Assembly: GCA_022496805.1 (NCBI GenBank)
Contig: CM040094.1
Span: 1,302,001 to 1,366,000 of the forward strand
DNA length: 64,000 nt
Source: Pohlia nutans
Taxonomy: Eukaryota > Streptophyta > Bryopsida > Bryales > Mniaceae
Reading direction: 5' to 3'
Shown here: in pieces, positions 34,227-46,636 of the stretch
Layout of the letters: the number at the start of each line of letters is the position of its first letter
Numbering within the stretch: position 1 is the first letter of the stretch
The notes under the pieces: model-generated
The model's input: only the letters and a program-made list of their open reading frames with translations
Databases searched by the model: none
Told to the model about the DNA's origin: nothing
Position numbers and translations under genes: made by a program

Positions 34227-37200
34227 GTTCCATCTGAATCCTGGCTCTCAAATTTGGAATAACAAGAACTTCTCCTATGAAGTGCTCTTTCAATTTCAAT
34301 ACTAAAACTGGGGTCATACTAAATCCCACCCCCTGTTACCAACAACAACTCGTCTAATTTTACACTTGGTTGGCGTCCAATTTGCAAGACTTGGTGAAAT
34401 GTCTATGGTAACTCGGCTTTGAATGAAAATAAGGTTGTATATTGTCCCCTCAATCGTAGTCTACCCACTATTAATGGTTGCGTCATACATTGAGTGAGAA
34501 AACAATCAAATCTCAAGAGAGTTTAGCTCTTGTAACTGTAGCCAAAGTGAGAGATCTATCTCTAAAGTGATCAACAGACTCCTACGTAATTATTGATTAA
34601 AATGCTTCAAATAGTTTCCTTATTGCAGCACAGTTTTTTTTTTCTCTCCTGTCCACAAGCACAAGCATTTCACCAATTCGATTGACCATAAAGTTAGCGA
34701 TGAAGTTTACCAGTTTAAAATGCCTCCGGTACCTCTTCAGAGCGGCTATTTCCAGCTTACTCAGATCCACCGACTGCAACCAATCAATGCGATAGAATCA
34801 TCAATTTCTGAGCTTCATGAACTCCCATTCAGGCTCAGCTCATTATATAATGCCAACTCGAAGATTTTCTTAGAAAGAGTTCACTTGATTGTAGATTAGG
34901 GTTTTGAGGCGTACCGGAAGAGCTTCAGAAGTTGGGCTGGATCCCTCATCCACCTCGTCTCTCCGAGACTCATTATTATACATCCGGTTAAAACTCGCAT
35001 GTTGCGCTGCCATTGCATTGTGATTGTGATCAGCTTCATCAACATTATTGCGTGAGACCAGCATGGATGGCTTTCGTGGCTGAACCCGGGGTTTGAATGC
35101 ATTCCTTGGCACATTGTCTTCTGCGCCACACAATCCACTATCAATTAACTCCAACTCACATTGTAACGCAAAATTATACCGACACAGCCGAGGCTCATAA
35201 GATACCAGCCTGCAATTGATTAACCCCTGAAGGACCATAAGGCCACCAGGTGGCTCCTGTTTTCTTTCGGTAGTTTTGAGTAGATTTTATGTAGATTCTT
35301 TTTTGTTATTTTTTCTTAAAAAAATATTCAACGAATGTAATATTCTTCACTAATTCGAGTGATGTAAAATTTGGTGCCATTCAAATTATAATTTTCACAA
35401 TATGATCGATTAAACTTGTCATTTTAAAACCATGAATCCTTGGTCCTTTAGGGGTTAACTGATTAGGGTATCAAGCCCAAACCTAGACTTGTCCCACTTG
35501 AAAAAGGATTTTCTTCATTGTCGTCGTGCTCTTCGTGACCACTCGGAGCTTCAATTACGCTCAACGCATTTCGTTGTAGCTTCACTTCGTCCCCATTGGT
35601 AAGAACCTGAATCAAAATCCATTATAAATGCGCACTCAAATTCAATTACAAAAACCCACTCTTAAGAACTAGGTCAGTAAATCATAAGGTAGAGGATATG
35701 AACACCATTAGATGGCTCAATTAGTAAGTTCGTGAGAGTGTTTATACGCCTTCGCTTTGTATCTAGAGCCACTACTCTTTGAATCGGAAATAATGAGGTT
35801 GTCTATTGTCCCTTCAAAATTGGAGCCCACTTTGAATCATCATACATTGATATCTCTACTACCTGAAGAACCTGAAAAACCATTATATTGTGGTGAATGT
35901 GAAGGCTTAATTACAACCCCGTTAAAAACCTACCCTTAAAGAACTTGGGTCCATAAATCATATAGGATATTGAAACCGTTCTAAGCCTTGTTACTCATCA
36001 CTTCCAATACACTTGGTTGGCCTTCGATTAGCAAGTTGAGTGTGAGTATGTATAGGCCTTAGCTTCATATCTAGTGCCACTACAAATTTGCAAAGGCTAT
36101 TGAAACACTATTGTAGTAACATATACTATCGTTTCAAGTACTCAAAACTATATTGAAAAGACACCAAATTATTGTTTTCAACACTGTAAAAGAACGTTAT
36201 ATAGCAAAAGCCCATTGTTTCAATAATGTTCCCAAATTTGAGATGAATATGTTTCCAAACAATGAGGTTGTCTATTGTCCCTTCAAAATTGGTCTACAAC
36301 GTGAGCCCACTTTGGTAAAAAAAACAATTTGGTGTCTAGAATTCGCTCTTCTTTGCATTAAAAGAACGTTACATAACAAAGCCTATTGTTTCAATAATGT
36401 TTCCAAATAATGAGGTTGTCTATTGTCCCTTCAAAATTGGTCTACAACCTGAGCCCACTTCGATAAAACAACAATTCAATTTGGTGTTTAGAATTTTCTT
36501 TTCTTTGCATTCAAAGAACGCTATACACCAAAGCCTATTGTTTCAATAATGTTTCCAAATAATGAGGTTGTCTATTGTCCCTTCAAAATTGGTCTACAAC
36601 CTGAGCCCACCCACTTACCACTTAGATAAACCAACAATCCGGTGTCTAGAATTCGCTCTTCTTTGCATTAAAAGAACGTTACATAACAAAGCCTATTGTT
36701 TTAATAATGTTTCCAAATTTGTTTCCAAACAATGAGGTTTGTTTATTATCCCTTCAAAATTGGTCTTCCCACTTTGAATGAGCAAACATTGAGATCTCAA
36801 CTGATACAATGGCAATAGCAAAAGGCCCTCAAACAAACCCAAACACTGAGGGAAATGGGCTAGAGGAAGACGAGGGAATCAAATGCAGATGACAAAATTA
36901 GGAAATTTCAGATTGGTAGATTCAACAACAACAATTCGGTGTCCAGAATTCGCTGTTCTTTGCATTAAAAGAATGTTATATAGCAAAGTCTATTGATTCA
37001 ATAATGTTTCTAAATTTGAGATGAACATGTTTCCAAATAATGAGGTTGTCTATTATCCCCTCAACTGATACAATGGCAATGGCAAAAAGGTCCTCAAACA
37101 AACCCCAACACTGAGGGAAATGGGCTAGAGGAATCAAATGCAGATGACAATGAGGAAATTTCAAATTGGTAGATTCAAGAATAGTACCAGCCAGTGCCAT

Positions 37201-37394
37201 CCGCCGAGGCCGACGGCCTTGGTAACGACGCCATGGAGGCCCACGAGCACCGACTTGGTGCGGTTGTTGCCGGTGACCAGCACCTTGGTGTGGCGGGGCA
37301 GCACGGCCAGCCCGTCCTCGCCCCCGCTCTCCTCGCCCCCGGACCGGTAACTGCCGGTCACCGGACCCAACTCCTCCTTAGAAATATCCAGCAT
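32976..37394 (-). CDS. SAP30-like subunit of Sin3/histone deacetylase complex (six exons)
   Basis: SAP30-like proteins bridge the Sin3 corepressor and histone deacetylases in the nucleus. Minus-strand exons: 37394-37188 (MLDISKEE.. VTGNNRTKSVLVG.. VGLGGWHWL), 35606-35483 (VLTNGDEVKLQRNALSVIE), 35120-34915 (basic, variable linker), 34773-34711 (VDLSKLEIAALKRYRRHFKL, start of the Sin3-binding domain), 34147-34079 (NSTKEQLLRAVGRHFMSQ) and 33056-32976 (LDEAQVIAAFMQAAKRPR, stop). All junctions are GT-AG and phases agree (0,1,0,0,0), giving 249 residues, near the usual plant length. Exon 2's end was chosen because it is the donor that matches the phase of exon 3. Introns contain a (TTA)n tract, two MITEs and a tandem array, so this compact protein spans 4.4 kb. 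Confidence 0.9.
33102..33527. mobile_element. MITE with internal duplication, in SAP30-like last intron
   Basis: The ends CATCAGGATTTTAAGATCCC and (rc) CATCAGGTATTATTTTAGGACC are inverted repeats of the same type as the 2.2 kb UBP element. The interior contains two units of about 180 bp, each with TGATATTTCATGGGTT, TTTTCGCA.GGATTTCG and CACTTTGTTA.A.AACGAAAAGAG-type blocks. Confidence 0.7.
34169..34227. repeat. (TTA)n microsatellite
   Basis: About 19 near-perfect TTA units in SAP30-like intron 4. Confidence 0.95.
35220..35458. mobile_element. TTAA-flanked MITE, family A copy (239 bp), SAP30-like intron 2
   Basis: Begins TTAA-CCCCTGAAGGACC and ends GGTCCTTTAGGGG-TTAA. The 13 bp inverted repeat is nearly perfect and the interior aligns along its length with 8485-8721. 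It is the cleanest member of the family in the window. Confidence 0.8.
36150..37160. repeat. Tandem array in SAP30-like intron 1
   Basis: Five or more units of about 150-175 bp, each with AATGAGGTTGTCTATTGTCC, CTTCAAAATTGGTCT, GTGTCTAGAATTCGC, TTTGCATTAAAAGAACG and TTGTTTCAATAATGTTTCC. TGTCTATTGTCCCTTC anchors occur at about 36269, 36417 and 36567, with diverged ones near 36743 and 37045. Single echoes occur at 35800 and 34436. Confidence 0.75.
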
Positions 37395-37752
37395 AATAAT
37401 ATTTTCTCAACAACAACAACAACCACAACACTGAATCCCTCCCTCCCTGTAAACCTCCTCTTCTTTAATTCTTCAACCTCCAATTCACAATAATAATCTC
37501 CACATGATCATGTGGAAGCCACAGTCAAGCTTGCACTGTAGAAAGAAAGAAAAGAAAGGAAACCCAGACTCCCACGTCATGGTATGCTGGAGCACGCAGG
37601 ATCTTTTCCTGCCTTGGGCAGTAACGCAAACTCACGGTCCTCGTTCATTCTGATTGAACTCCGACTGTATCATCAGATCGACAGGAACGAAACTAGTCAA
37701 TTACAGAATAGAAAATGGAAGAAAAAATATTAGTTCGCATTGGGAAATTTAA

Positions 37753-37985
37753 GAAAGAAAACAAAAATGGGGCTAATTCTGACTCTTACCCTGCTGAGAA
37801 TGAATACTCAGTTGCTTCGACTAGTTGACGAAATCAAAACAAAGAGAGAAAGAGAGAAAACATTAAGAAAGAAAACAAAAAATGGGGACTAATTCTGGCT
37901 CTTACCCTGCTGCTCACTCAATGAGGAGAATGATGCTTCGACTAGTTGACGAAATCGAAACAAAGAGAGACGGAGAGAGAGTCGG
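37753..37985. repeat. Tandem duplication upstream of the SAP30-like start
   Basis: Two units of about 110-120 bp, sharing AAGAAAACAAAAA.TGGGG, CTAATTCTG.CTCTTACCC, GCTTCGACTAGTTGACGAAA and CAAAGAGAGA. It lies 360-590 bp upstream of the ATG, in the likely leader or promoter. Confidence 0.75.
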
Positions 37986-38394
37986 GTGAGTGTGTAGAAT
38001 TGCTACTTTCTGGGAGGAGTGAGAAAAAAATAAGAAGAAGCGCTGGGGATTGTTGTGATTCTATTTCGTCTTCGTTTTCTTCGTGGATGTGGCATGCCAA
38101 TGACATGCACTCCACTCAACTTCATCAATCAACACGAGATCCAAATCTAAGAGACAAACGGAGCTTCTTCTTCATCTCAATGCCGAAACCAAACCCAACA
38201 AAAAATAATTCAAAATGCAACCACAACCACAAGCTAGCGCTTAGAACCCCCGATCAAAGGATCGGAGTGATAAAATTTGGAAGGAAAAAAAAAAGGTGGG
38301 TTGGGGGGGCGACAATGAACAATCAATCAACAATGAAGTTCTGCAAGCTCACGTAAAAAGATCATAGACAGACAGAGTGGGTCAGGTACCTCTC

Positions 38395-38412
38395 TCTCTC
38401 TCTGTGTGTGTA
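38395..38412. repeat. CT/GT microsatellite upstream of the SAP30-like gene
   Basis: A short run of TC followed by TG dinucleotides in a locally GC-rich segment (38400-38540), possibly promoter-proximal. Confidence 0.6.
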
Positions 38413-39379
38413 CTTGCTGGGAAGACCGACTAGGAGGAAGACGACGACCGGGCGGCGACCGGTGGTCGGTAGGGGGGACTGGTGGGCGGCGGAGAGGGGA
38501 GGTATAATAATAGAACAAGTCATGGCTGACAGCCGCCGTTGGCTTCCCGTCTTTTCGTCCCAAGCTTCCTTGATGCCGCTCTCTTTCCTATTTCTACTCC
38601 CACTCCTCCATCATGAATTTATTGCAACCATTCTAATTTCCCCACACTAATTTCCATGGAGTTTGAACTAATTCATGTCGAATATGGTTTACGCCAATTC
38701 GTTCACTTCATGTCATTTTTAGTCTATGTCCACTCTTTCATTTCATATCATTTCATGTCAGTTTTGGTTCATCTAGCACCTATAGCACAATTTAATTAAT
38801 TTTCTTAGAAAATGCCACGTGTCACTTTCATATTGGTTGTAATCCATGAAAAAAGGATGTGGATGGCAATAAATGTGACGTGGAGCTCTAAAAGTTGTTA
38901 TTGAATACCCATATGTTAAATAATGAAAAAAAATTGCCTCTTTATAGTATTCAGAGATTGTGGGAAGATCACAACATAGCAATTATTGAGATCTTTGCTT
39001 AGCACTACAAAGCATGACAACATTTCAATAAATTTCTCGCTCCAAAGATTGAATGACAATGAAAGTGATACTTGAACTATAAAAAAAAACCTTTTTGAAC
39101 GCAAAAATTCTACAAAACAATTGCATCAATTTTCAGAAAGATCCAACTTTAGGAGTGTTAAACCTTGTAATTTATACTCTTTGAACTAATTCATAATGTT
39201 TCATACTAATATATACAATAAACATAGAGTAAATAATTTTGAACATTTTTTGTTATAAATATCCCATTTATTATTTTATATCCATATGTCAAACAAAAAT
39301 AATATTTTTTTTTTTCTTTGTACGGTTGGTGTAATGTCATCGTATAGTATTCATAGATTGTAGGAAGATCACAAGAGAG

Positions 39380-39905
39380 TAATAGAACAATATACAAACT
39401 ACTGATAACAACACAAACTGACAATAACAGAGATTGACAATTAAAAATAGTACAATTTAACAATAAAAAATAGTACAATTTGACAATAGGACATAATGAA
39501 AAATGAAAATATCACAAACCCAAACTGACAAATGATAATTGCCAATAGTACAAACTCAAACTGACAAATGATAATTGCCAATAGTACAAACTCAAACTGA
39601 CAATACATAATGACAACTTGCAATAATACAAACTGACAATAATACGGAATGACAACCCGGGAATAATACTGAATGACAATTTGACAATAGCGCATACTGA
39701 CAACTATTTGACAATCTTGCTAACAATAGCACAAATTGACACCTGAGCACGAACTGATACTTGAGCACCTGAGTACAGCTGACACCCTGACAATAGCACA
39801 TGATGACAATAGATAAGAACAAAAAATAACAAATGAAGATAATACAAACTGACAATAAAAAATAATACAAGATGACAAATGACAATAGTATAAACTAACA
39901 ATTGC
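39380..39905. repeat. CAAACTGACAATA minisatellite
   Basis: Dozens of imperfect copies of a 15-25 bp unit based on ACAATAGTACAAACTGAC. At 39533-39600 a unit of about 44 bp is duplicated almost exactly. Overlapping minus-strand frames rich in Y/C/L/V are artefacts of this periodicity. Confidence 0.75.
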
Positions 39906-40067
39906 TCATAAAATGACAACATTTTTATTCAATGTCTTGCTCCAAGGGTTATGTGAAATAAAAGTGACACTTGAACTATAAAACAACCTTTTGGGCCCAA
40001 AAAATCTACAGCACCGATCATAAATGTTCAACATTTGGAGTGTTAAAAATTGTATTTTATACTTTTT

Positions 40068-40211
40068 GGAATGGGCTTTGTTCCATTGCTTCAGCTTCTT
40101 TGCTTGCGTCGAGAATGTCTTGAAACTCTTCGTCCACATTTTCAACACCACGAATGCGTTGCAAGACTTTCCTTCCACTGTCAAACTTGCCTCTTTGCAC
40201 CAATGAGTTTG
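40068..40211 (+). pseudogene. 144 bp copy of STP exon 2
   Basis: Identical by eye over its length to 28182-28325, the sequence encoding the central loop of the sugar transporter (on the minus strand). It ends 27 bp before a fold-back MITE (40239). The flanks are unrelated to the STP gene. The frame here is only a piece of coding sequence and cannot make a transporter. Confidence 0.95.
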
Positions 40212-40238
40212 CATGTTTGTAATCAAGTCAAGTTAATA

Positions 40239-40606
40239 GAGTTATTCTTAAAGTCACCTTGGGTTTGATGAATCTACAAAGAATTTTGCTTTACTATACT
40301 CTTATTTGTTCATTCTAAATAGTTAAAAGGTGTGAAAGATTTTGGTGGTTTATCATTATTAGGTGTGTAAGAGCTTGGTGGTCTTCAAAAGTTTTTAAAA
40401 GTTTTTTAGCACTAAGAAAGGAACTAAAAGATTTTTGAAAACTTTTGAAGACCACCAAGCTCTTACACACCTTTTACACACCTAATAATGATAAACCACC
40501 AAGATCTTCCACGCCTTATAACTATTTGGAGTGAAGAAATAAGAGTACAATAAAGAAAAATTCATGATATCTTCTTCAAAATTTGATGAACTATAAGGAT
40601 AATTCC
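40239..40606. mobile_element. Long fold-back MITE, family H copy 3
   Basis: The left end is GAGTTATTCTTAAAGTCACC; the right end is diverged (AAGGATAATTCC). The internal arms are nearly the same as those at 17955-18322. Confidence 0.8.
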
Positions 40607-42180
40607 AATGTAATTTTTTTCAGTCAAATTATTAAGCCCCCTTTAAACTTTCATATTGTCACTTGCAATCCTCCTTCATGAGCTTATTGAAAGCATTCTA
40701 ATTTCAGGATGTTTTACATTAATTTATTCATCAACTGAAAATAGTGTAAATGATTTTGAAATTGGATACGTGCTAATGTTGTAGATTTCGAATTCCAATA
40801 TATTATCATGTATCTATGTCACTATAATAAAAAATATCTTTTTCCTCTTTTAGATTTCTCTTCATTGTTGAAAGATCAAATCATAAAGAGTCCTTAGATG
40901 AATTGCAATTATTGCAAATTTTAGCACTATTTTAAGTACCTTTTAGCACTACTAATGGTACTAACCGTGCTAACGCTGCTTACATCACGGCAACGATTCA
41001 TTCATTGTTCACATAACAATGGAAGAGACACTTGAACTACACTCCAATAAATAAAGCAATCTGTTGTACCCAAAATCCCAAATAGTCTACATCAATGATG
41101 GAAAAGAAGTAACATTAGAAGGTCAAGTAGACCGTTTGGTCAATTTGCAGGTTCCTTATCAATTGGATACAATGTAATTTTTCTTTCCTTGCTTCTTTCT
41201 TCAAAATATTAGGCCCTTGTAGAGTTTTGAGATGTAAATTTAAAACTGCCTATCCTTAGAGATGAAATGGAACACCCTTCTATTTACAATAAGGTATAAT
41301 CAATCGATTCAACTCTTCAAATTTCCTATTCAATTTTAAACCCTAAACTAATTATTTGTCTAAATTTCAAAATGTGTCACAAGTGAATAATAGATTCAAT
41401 TATCCAAATAATTTTGTCAAATTCTTTCAAAAATAAATCCTAGATTGAATGCTATCGTCGTACAAAGCTTTCAAAAACTCACATAAATTACCAAAAGTGT
41501 GGTATAACAAAGTTCTAAGTGTAAATGAATGCCAAATGCTCCAAAAGAAGAAATTGTCCAAATTTGGTAATACTATAACTTAGTAGCACCCCCAACACAA
41601 TTTAATTCAAATGGTTTTTAGAAATTACTAACGTAGATTTCTTATTGGTTGTAACATATGAAAAAGAGGATATAGATGGCAAAAAACTTGACATGGAACT
41701 CCATGAGTGACTACCAAGTTAGTGTAGATGCAATTGTCCAATTTTTTCTATCAAATTCATTGGAAATTTTCTTAAATTAGATACTTTCAACATGCTAAGT
41801 TGTAAACTCACATACATTGATTACCAAAGGTGTGATATAAAAAAAAATTGAGTTGCCAAACACTCCAATAAAAAAAATTCTCAAAATCTCAAAGGAATAA
41901 AATGTCATGTTGTTTCAAAATAACAAATAATAATAATAATAATAATAATACCTAATTTTTGTTTTAAAAAATTAAAAAATTTGACAAAAAAAAAATTCCA
42001 TAGAAAGAACCATTTAAAGCTATGGTGGGTCTTGGTGAGAGGCACGGGAATTGTTACCGTAACTACGTAGCACTTCCGGCACAAAAACAATTCTAAAAAT
42101 AGGTACCATAAATTGAGATTTTTTTTTTTTTCAAAGAATCACAAAAAGAAAAAAAGAATCTTTGAGAATATCCGCTACTT
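40607..42180. other. AT-rich stretch, no gene seen
   Basis: Contains an (AAT)n tract at about 41926-41950 and scattered repeats only. Confidence 0.5.
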
Positions 42181-42189
42181 GTAACAGAG

Positions 42190-42329
42190 TCCGGATTATT
42201 ATTATTATTATTTTGCACAAATGAAAGTAAATTCCATTGCAAAGAGAGAACAACCAACCTCTCATCAGAGGGCGAGCCCTCCACAGGCGCGCGGGGGGGG
42301 GGGGGGGGGGGGGGATCCGGATTATTATT
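42190..42329. repeat. 22-nt G homopolymer with flanking TCCGGATTATTATT repeats
   Basis: A run of 22 G (42293-42314) follows GGCGCGC. TCCGGATTATTATT occurs at 42190 and again at 42316, giving a 14 bp direct repeat around the segment. The run may be longer or shorter in reality because such tracts are hard to sequence. Confidence 0.6.
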
Positions 42330-42987
42330 TTTGGTTTTAATAGAGAAATTCGCAAACTCTTTGAATCAGTGATCCAGAGATGCATCTTGTATCCTGGATA
42401 AGTTCAGATATCCGAATAGTTTCTAACACAAGCCCAAGCGTGGTGTGCCGGCCTTGGAATAGGAATCATAAGGCTCTTGGTGGCCACCATTGGTCCACGG
42501 TTCAAACCTTGGCGGCCACCATTGGTCAACCTTGTGGTGCATTAATAGGCGGGCCCGACGGCATTCTCGGTGGCGCGCCTCCACACGGGAGCAAACTCAG
42601 TCACCCTACTTTACTTACCGAAAATATAACTCATCCGGTTTTTATTTCTGGAGCCCGACACTCCTACTTTTAATGTCCCATGAGCCAGAATCTTTACTGA
42701 CGCAGTACCAGAAGCCTGAGATTTCAGAACTTTACGAATTTCTCTAATAATTATTCGGCAAAGTGCCGGAACTGCTACCTGGTTCCGGTATTATTGATGA
42801 TATGAGAGAGTGTTTGTTTGTGTGTGTGGGCACATGAGCATTGATGATGAAGGGCTGTGTGCAGTGGAATGCCAGGAATGTACCTTTGTCTGCAATATAT
42901 GGTGATGGAATAAGGGCTCCATCAGTAGCCAGTGTTGTTGTTATTCTCAGTCTGGGGATTCCATTTAAGTTACAGTGTGTAGTGTAG

Positions 42988-43165
42988 TGTACTTTCTTTC
43001 TTTTTCTTTTTCTTTTTTTACACATGAATTGCTTTTTGTTACCTATGGCAAGTTTTCCAATCGGATAGTTAGACGATTTCACAGCCGGGATCAAACTGTC
43101 AACCTCTCCATTCGGTTTGGGTACCTTACCACCATCACCTTGGTAGTTTAGGGTCATCTCGGACC
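42988..43165 (-). mobile_element. tRNA-derived SINE
   Basis: On the minus strand: A-box-like GGTGATGGTGGTAAGGTACC, B-box-like GACAGTTTGATCCCGGC and an AAAAAGAAAAAGAAAG tail (rc of 42988-43022). It abuts a MITE at 43169. Confidence 0.6.
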
Positions 43166-43168
43166 ACT

Positions 43169-43390
43169 AAGGTAAAGGGCTCCAAAACCAACATGGTCCT
43201 AATTCCAACGGAATTTAGACCATGCATTTATTTTAGAACACAAATCTAGGCAAGTCATAGAGCTCTTATTGGATGTTAACCAAAATGATAAGCTATCTAT
43301 GGTCTACCTAGATTCAGTTTCTAGGATGATTATTGTGCCTAGATTTTGTTGGAATTAGAACCTTGTTGGTTTTGGAGCCCTCTCCTTACT
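43169..43390. mobile_element. MITE, family G copy 1
   Basis: Ends AAGGTAAAGGGCTCCAAAACC and (rc) AAGGAGAGGGCTCCAAAACC. The interior, with TTAGAACACAAATCTAGG, GTCATAGAGC and AAGC(T/C)ATCTATGGTCTACC, is shared with 48541-48764. Confidence 0.75.
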
Positions 43391-46300
43391 GTACTTTGAT
43401 CTTTCTTGGTGAGCGAGTGAGTGTTTGTTGCAGTGCCTAAACTCTAAATTGAGCATTAACCTCTAAACGTCCCAACATTCAAAAACTAATTTACGAACAA
43501 ATTCAAAGTTTGGTAGATTTCTCATACAATCTCGGATGACTTTCATCCAAGTCATATTTGCAAGCCTATTAGGTTCTCTACCAAATTAAGTAAATCTGTT
43601 GCGATGTTGAGATGTTGATAATATCGGAGAGGCCTCCAAATGCAAGTATGTCAAATTTTTTGGGTAGATTTCATGTCTGCAATGAACCTCTCATGTACAC
43701 CTCATGTACATTTGAGCCATGCTAATATCTACTATTAAGGCTAACATCTACTTCTATTCAAAGAGTCGGTACGTTTGGAGGTTTACGTCGAAGGAGGGAT
43801 TTAGAGTCGAAGGTTGCCGTGGGGCGGAACTCGTTTGGGCACTGTTTTTTCTCTATGGTTTTCTATTTTCTTCAACCCTCAGTATACTCTTGAATCATTT
43901 GTAATTGCACACTCTGTAATTTCACTATCCATGTCCACTCAAAACCCCTTTATATCATGCATTTGCTAACCACTATAGGGTAGCATATCCCTAAGTGTCT
44001 GGCCGCGTTTTTAGTATCTTTGAAAAGCTGTTAATGAGAAGGAATGCACCAAAATTGTTTTGTGACTTTTGGGCTTAAGGTGTGAAAGTTATAGATTTTT
44101 AATTGAATTTGGTCACAATAAATCGAATTCATTATATTGAATTAATTATTCCAAATATAGAAAGAAAAAAAAGCATGATTAAATCAAAGGGCCAACGGGG
44201 TTCAACCACTCTAGTTTGAATTGATGTAGAAAGAAAGAGGTGGTTTTGTAACCAAAATATCCGGTTTGTTTTTTTAATTATTTGGTGTTCAATGTGCATA
44301 GTATATGACCTTATTTTGAAAAGTGAGCAAGCAAAAAAAGAGTAAGCATTTAAATCATTTTTCAGCTCTAAAAATATTTTTTTAATTTAAAGCCATTTTG
44401 CATGAGAATTAATATGTAAATATTTCAATAACCGGTTGTAGGAAGGTGAAAAAGAAAAAGAAAATTCAAACCTCAATAAATTTGTAATTTCTAGAATTGT
44501 ACACAATAGACTAATTGATGATGTTCTCTACTTTGAAAAAAATAAATTGTAATTTTAGAGTAGAATGTCTAGTTTTAACCAATCGTACCAAATTTCAAAT
44601 TTTATAAATAAAATTGTAATTTTGGTGAATATTAAATGGTAAATGCTTCTAAATTCATTAAATGAGTATCCAAAACTAATTTGGAATATTGACTATGCAG
44701 ATAATTACCAAACATCATACTTCTCATTTTCTCTTTTGGAACAAACTTTGTCAAAAATGCAAAAGTGACATTTTATAACACATCTACATTTTGTTTTATC
44801 CGTTATGTCATTTAGGACTTTGAAAACAAGTGATTCTTTTTTCCTTCTAAAAAAAAAATTGTAACATTAATATGATACGTTAACATCCATGATAATTCAT
44901 GGATGTTACATCCTACCTTATCCTTCCATCCACATTGAATGTTGAATGTTGAAATTGGACTTCTACTTCCTTCAAAATAGATAAGGACGACATTTCTTCA
45001 ATGAAAAGTAAACAATTGATGCTTAGACCTGTCATAATATTCTTTTCCTTCAGACAAATAGCCAATCTTTGCTACGGTTGCTCAATCTCAACCAATACTA
45101 TTTTGAAATTTTTACAATTAAGTTGGATAATAAATGAAGAAGATTTTTTTTACTTTTGCACACTAGGAGACAAGTGATTGGTTGATATGGTGAGTTGCAC
45201 GCGTGGGGTAATCCAGTGATCTACTCTCTAAATAAATCGTTGTTAGGGTGTTTGCATGGTATGGTTCGCCACAGTGAGGGAATTTGGAATTGTGCAATAT
45301 CAGGCCTTTTGGCCAGTGCGCATTTTTGCATTTTGTCTAAAAAGATAACTTTTGATCCAATTTGAAAAATATGTAGCAATGATACAATGACAATTGAAGT
45401 GAACTTACTTTTTAAATTGGGGATGTATTAACCATGGGATAAAATCTTCATTTGCCAAAATGATTCTATCTTGATGATTTTGAATATTGAAACTCCCATT
45501 CTAATAACAATTTGACTAATTTATGATCAAACTTTGAATGTAATTAAAGTCCATGTTTGATTCTATATTTGATTTAAAAAAATTAAGTCTACATACAAAA
45601 TTTCTTTCTCAAGCACACTCAAAACAAAATCCATCAAAAACATTTTAAAAATAGAAAACAATTGAAATCTACCAAAAATAATAAGCTTTAAGTTTAAAAG
45701 ATGAAAAAAATTTGAATATATTTTTCTTTAGATATTTGAACATTGGAAAAAATTATAGCTAAAAATTCTATCTACAACCCTCTTTTCTCCTTTTAATTTT
45801 TTTTTGAGTGCACTTTTGCACTACAACATAACATTTAGTGGCCTCTCTAACTATTGCCTTTCCTAAACATAATGACGTGGGATATTCCACATCACACCAG
45901 TAGCTATGGGGGCATGTGGCATCAAGCAAAAGCAATCAACCATGGTGAACAATAATTGAAAGCACTCCTTAATCGCAATTTAGGAGTGTTCAATAATTAT
46001 TTATTTGATTCAATAGCACATTGAATTACAAATCACTGGTCACTTCATAAATAAAGGTGGATGAAACAAAAAGGCACCTTTCTTGAAGGCTATTGAATAT
46101 TATGAATGAGGCACCAGTCTTATACATAAACATTATTTTAGCTACACGTATGCTATTATTAATCTCTTTTTTTTTAGAATTGGTAGAAGACATCTCTCTA
46201 GTCAAAGTAGCCAAAAAATTTAATAACTTCTACCAGCAATTTCTATTTATGAATTTCTAAAAAACTAAAAGATTGTGTGCATTGCGACCCAAAAGTTGAT

Positions 46301-46636
46301 GAACCGTACCATGCAACTCCCCGTACTAGTGATGAAGTTTTAATGTGATGAAACTATCACGTATAAGTCTAGATGCTCTTAGAGCCTCTTTACACTAGAG
46401 GCAAAAAGTCATGGAGAATTTTTTTCACTCAATGGGAGTTTCTAAAATTGAGAAGACCATGGAACGTTTCTTTACACTTGACATTTTCAATTCCAAGGAT
46501 AACGGAAATAAATAATGACGTGGATACTAATTTTGTTCTTGGTGGCAAAAAAAATGTGCACACAAATATTGAGCCTTCTGACTTTTTTGTCACGCTCAAC
46601 AAATTAAAATTTGTGGGTTTAACGTAAATTTTAGAT
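43391..46636. other. AT-rich stretch, no gene seen
   Basis: One TTAACCTCTAAACGTCC motif at 43456 looks like a TTAA-element end without partner. No coding features. Confidence 0.45.

Noticed and set aside
39380..39905. Considered as a CRISPR-like array
   Set aside because: Units are irregular in length and sequence, with no constant repeat and unique spacers; this is a plant minisatellite.
39441..39922. Several minus-strand frames rich in Tyr, Cys, Leu and Val, looking like membrane proteins
   Set aside because: They are produced by the CAAACTGACAATA minisatellite read in several frames.
40024..40206. 60-residue frame identical to one at 28141-28320
   Set aside because: It is the antisense-strand frame over the copied STP exon fragment, not a gene.
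42204..42315. CTGATGAGAGG on the minus strand, considered as a hammerhead ribozyme core
   Set aside because: The required GAAA box and the flanking stems are absent.
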